Source of the DNA: Rhodospira sp.
GTDB lineage: Bacteria; Pseudomonadota; Alphaproteobacteria; Rhodospirillales; Rhodospirillaceae
DNA length: 7,337 nucleotides
Direction: 5' to 3'
Assembly: GCA_028277295.1 (NCBI GenBank)
Contig: JANQGN010000439.1
Span: 1-7,337, forward strand
Part shown: positions 6,246 to 7,337 of the stretch, piece by piece
How positions within the stretch are numbered: the stretch's first letter is position 1
How the letters are laid out: each line of letters begins with the position of its first letter
Translations under genes and position numbers: made by a program
The notes under the pieces: model-generated
Databases searched by the model: none
Seen by the model: only the letters and a program-made list of their open reading frames with translations
Told to the model about the DNA's origin: nothing

Positions 6246-7150
6246 TCGTCTCCGCCAGCTACCGCACCGACATCCCCGCCTTCTACGCCCGCTGGTTTCA
6301 GGAACGCCTGGCGGCGGGCGAGGCCTGGGTGAGCAATCCCTATGGCGGCCGGCCCGCGCGGATCTCGCTGGCCAGGGGGCAGGTGGACGGATGGGTGTTC
6401 TGGACCCGCAATCCCCTGCCGTTCGCCGAAGCACTGGAGGCCGTCGCGGCACGGGGCGAGCCCTTCGTGGTGCAGATGACCGTCCTCGGGTATCCGCGCG
6501 CGCTGGACGTGGCGGTGATCCCGCCCGACCGCGCCCTGACTGCCATGGCCGCGTTGCGCCACCGTCATGGCCCCCACGCGGTGGTCTGGCGCCATGACCC
6601 GATCGTCTTCTCCAGCCTGACGCCGCCAGCCTGGCACCGCGAGACCTTCGCGCGCCATGCCCGGGCCCTCCGTGGCGTGGTGGACGAGGTGGTTGTCTCG
6701 GTGATGCAGGTCTATGCCAAGAGCCGCCGCGCCCTGGATCGTCAGGCGGCCCGTCACGGCTTCGTCTGGCGTGACCCACCCGACGACGAGAAACGCGCGC
6801 TTCTGGCTGACCTGGCCGCCATCGCGGCGGAGGAAAGGCTCCGGTTCTCTCTTTGCGGCCAAGCCGACCTGGGCCGGGATCTGCCCGGGGTGTCCGCCGC
6901 CGCCTGCGTGGACGCGGCGCGCCTGTCGGCCATCGCCGGCCGCCTCATCGCCGCGCGGCCCAGGCCGCATCGCCCTTGCGGCTGCGCCGAAAGCCGCGAC
7001 ATCGGCGCCTACGACACCTGCCCGCAAGGGTGCGCCTACTGCTACGCGGTGCGGAGCCACGACGGGGCGAAACGACGCCACGTCGAACACGACCCGGCCG
7101 GGGCCTTCCTGGACCGGCGCGCCCCCCCCGGGGAGGGTGGACTGTTGTGA
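6242..7150 (+). CDS. DUF1848 protein with C-terminal CxxxCxxC iron-sulfur motif
   Basis: The product is 302 residues from a GTG start at 6242, which overlaps the transporter stop as GTGA. The opening IVSASYRTDIPAFYARWF is the family signature. The C-terminus has Cys246 and Cys248 (PCGCAESRDIGAYDTC), then the cluster Cys260-x3-Cys264-x2-Cys267 in TCPQGCAYCYA. This resembles the 4Fe-4S site of radical SAM enzymes, but it sits at the C-terminal end instead of the N-terminal one. WVFWTRNP and VVWRHDPIVF are further recognisable family stretches. DUF1848 has no established reaction; a radical-SAM-like or spore-photoproduct-lyase-like chemistry is suggested only by the motif. Near its end is a C8 tract (7122-7129) encoding part of a tail, DRRAPPGEGGLL, beyond the HDPAGAFL where relatives tend to stop. 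The family call is confident and the function is unknown. Confidence 0.9.
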   Translation: MIVSASYRTDIPAFYARWFQERLAAGEAWVSNPYGGRPARISLARGQVDGWVFWTRNPLPFAEALEAVAARGEPFVVQMTVLGYPRALDVAVIPPDRALTAMAALRHRHGPHAVVWRHDPIVFSSLTPPAWHRETFARHARALRGVVDEVVVSVMQVYAKSRRALDRQAARHGFVWRDPPDDEKRALLADLAAIAAEERLRFSLCGQADLGRDLPGVSAAACVDAARLSAIAGRLIAARPRPHRPCGCAESRDIGAYDTCPQGCAYCYAVRSHDGAKRRHVEHDPAGAFLDRRAPPGEGGLL

Positions 7151-7270
7151 TACGCCTGACCTGGGCGGCAAACGCACGATGCATGCGTCTCGCATTGGCA
7201 ACAGGGCTCCGAACCCGGATGGACGGTCGTTCATGAGTCACGATCCGAGAGGGTCAGGACCATCGATGGA
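7151..7270. other. Intergenic stretch without a recognisable gene
   Basis: No convincing coding frame, tRNA or terminator is visible after the DUF1848 stop. Short self-complementary words such as ATGCAT and GGTCAGGACC occur but form no stable stem with a T-run. The operon's terminator is either factor-dependent or is supplied by the palindrome at the right edge. Confidence 0.4.
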
Positions 7271-7337
7271 GATCCTTCGGTCGCTTCGCTTCCTCAGGAT
7301 GAGGCTATTAAAAATTGATAATCCTCATCCTGAGCGT
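7271..7337. repeat. Palindromic intergenic repeat (CTCAGGATGAGG type), cut by the window edge
   Basis: The arm CTCAGGATGAGG (7293-7304) is perfectly complementary to CCTCATCCTGAG (7323-7334), giving a 12-bp stem. The loop of 18 bases is AT-rich, unlike anything else in the window. The outer flank GATCCTTCGGTCGCTTCGCT leading into the left arm is likely mirrored beyond the right edge, since the right arm is followed by CGT. From memory, repeats built on CCTCATCCTGAG with CTTCGG or CTCGAAGG flanks are common between genes in many alphaproteobacteria. It could act as a transcription terminator or RNA-stabilising structure for the DUF1848 operon. Confidence 0.65.

Noticed and set aside
5750..7234. 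Long - strand reading frame of 494 codons
   Set aside because: It is antisense to the transporter and DUF1848 genes, both clearly real; its composition is low in complexity and shows no domain.
1..7337. CRISPR array, tRNA, rRNA or riboswitch
   Set aside because: No regularly spaced direct repeats, cloverleaf-like segments, conserved rRNA stretches or known riboswitch cores were seen.

Overview
The window is very GC-rich with strong third-position GC bias. The gene families (a GyaR-like 2-hydroxyacid dehydrogenase next to an exported two-SH3 protein, and a right-edge palindrome of a type common between alphaproteobacterial genes) suggest an alphaproteobacterium, perhaps of the Rhodospirillales. 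That placement is inferred from family resemblance, not from a marker gene.

Left part (1-2586, + strand): the 3' portion of a large gene whose product has a WD40 beta-propeller followed by a C14 caspase-like protease domain. The His/Cys dyad is intact and a textbook EF-hand calcium loop lies near the C-terminus. Eleven bases after its stop comes a small gene for an exported, mostly helical protein with no recognised family. Its Shine-Dalgarno sequence overlaps the caspase stop codon, so the two are almost certainly one operon.

Middle (2587-3109): mobile-element debris between two convergent transcription units. It holds an IS5-family transposase relic with at least one large internal deletion and frameshifts, a GC-rich hairpin, and a compact 99-bp MITE-like element with inverted ends sharing GTCCGGAAAG and flanked by a TCTCA direct repeat.

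Right part (3110-7150): a D-2-hydroxyacid dehydrogenase on the - strand, divergent from a + strand operon of three tightly packed genes. These encode an exported SH3-domain protein, a UMF1/Atg22-type MFS transporter and a DUF1848 iron-sulfur protein. The last two join their predecessors by 4-base stop/start overlaps (ATGA and GTGA). A sigma-70-like promoter with a perfect TATAAT sits just upstream of the operon. In the dehydrogenase, the residue aligned with the catalytic glutamate of the family appears to be alanine.

Right edge (7151-7337): no gene is visible. The stretch ends in a palindromic intergenic repeat cut by the window boundary. The points most worth following up are the calcium-loop caspase with its exported partner, the dehydrogenase active-site substitution and the MITE-like element. 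No CRISPR array, tRNA, rRNA or clear phage gene was found.
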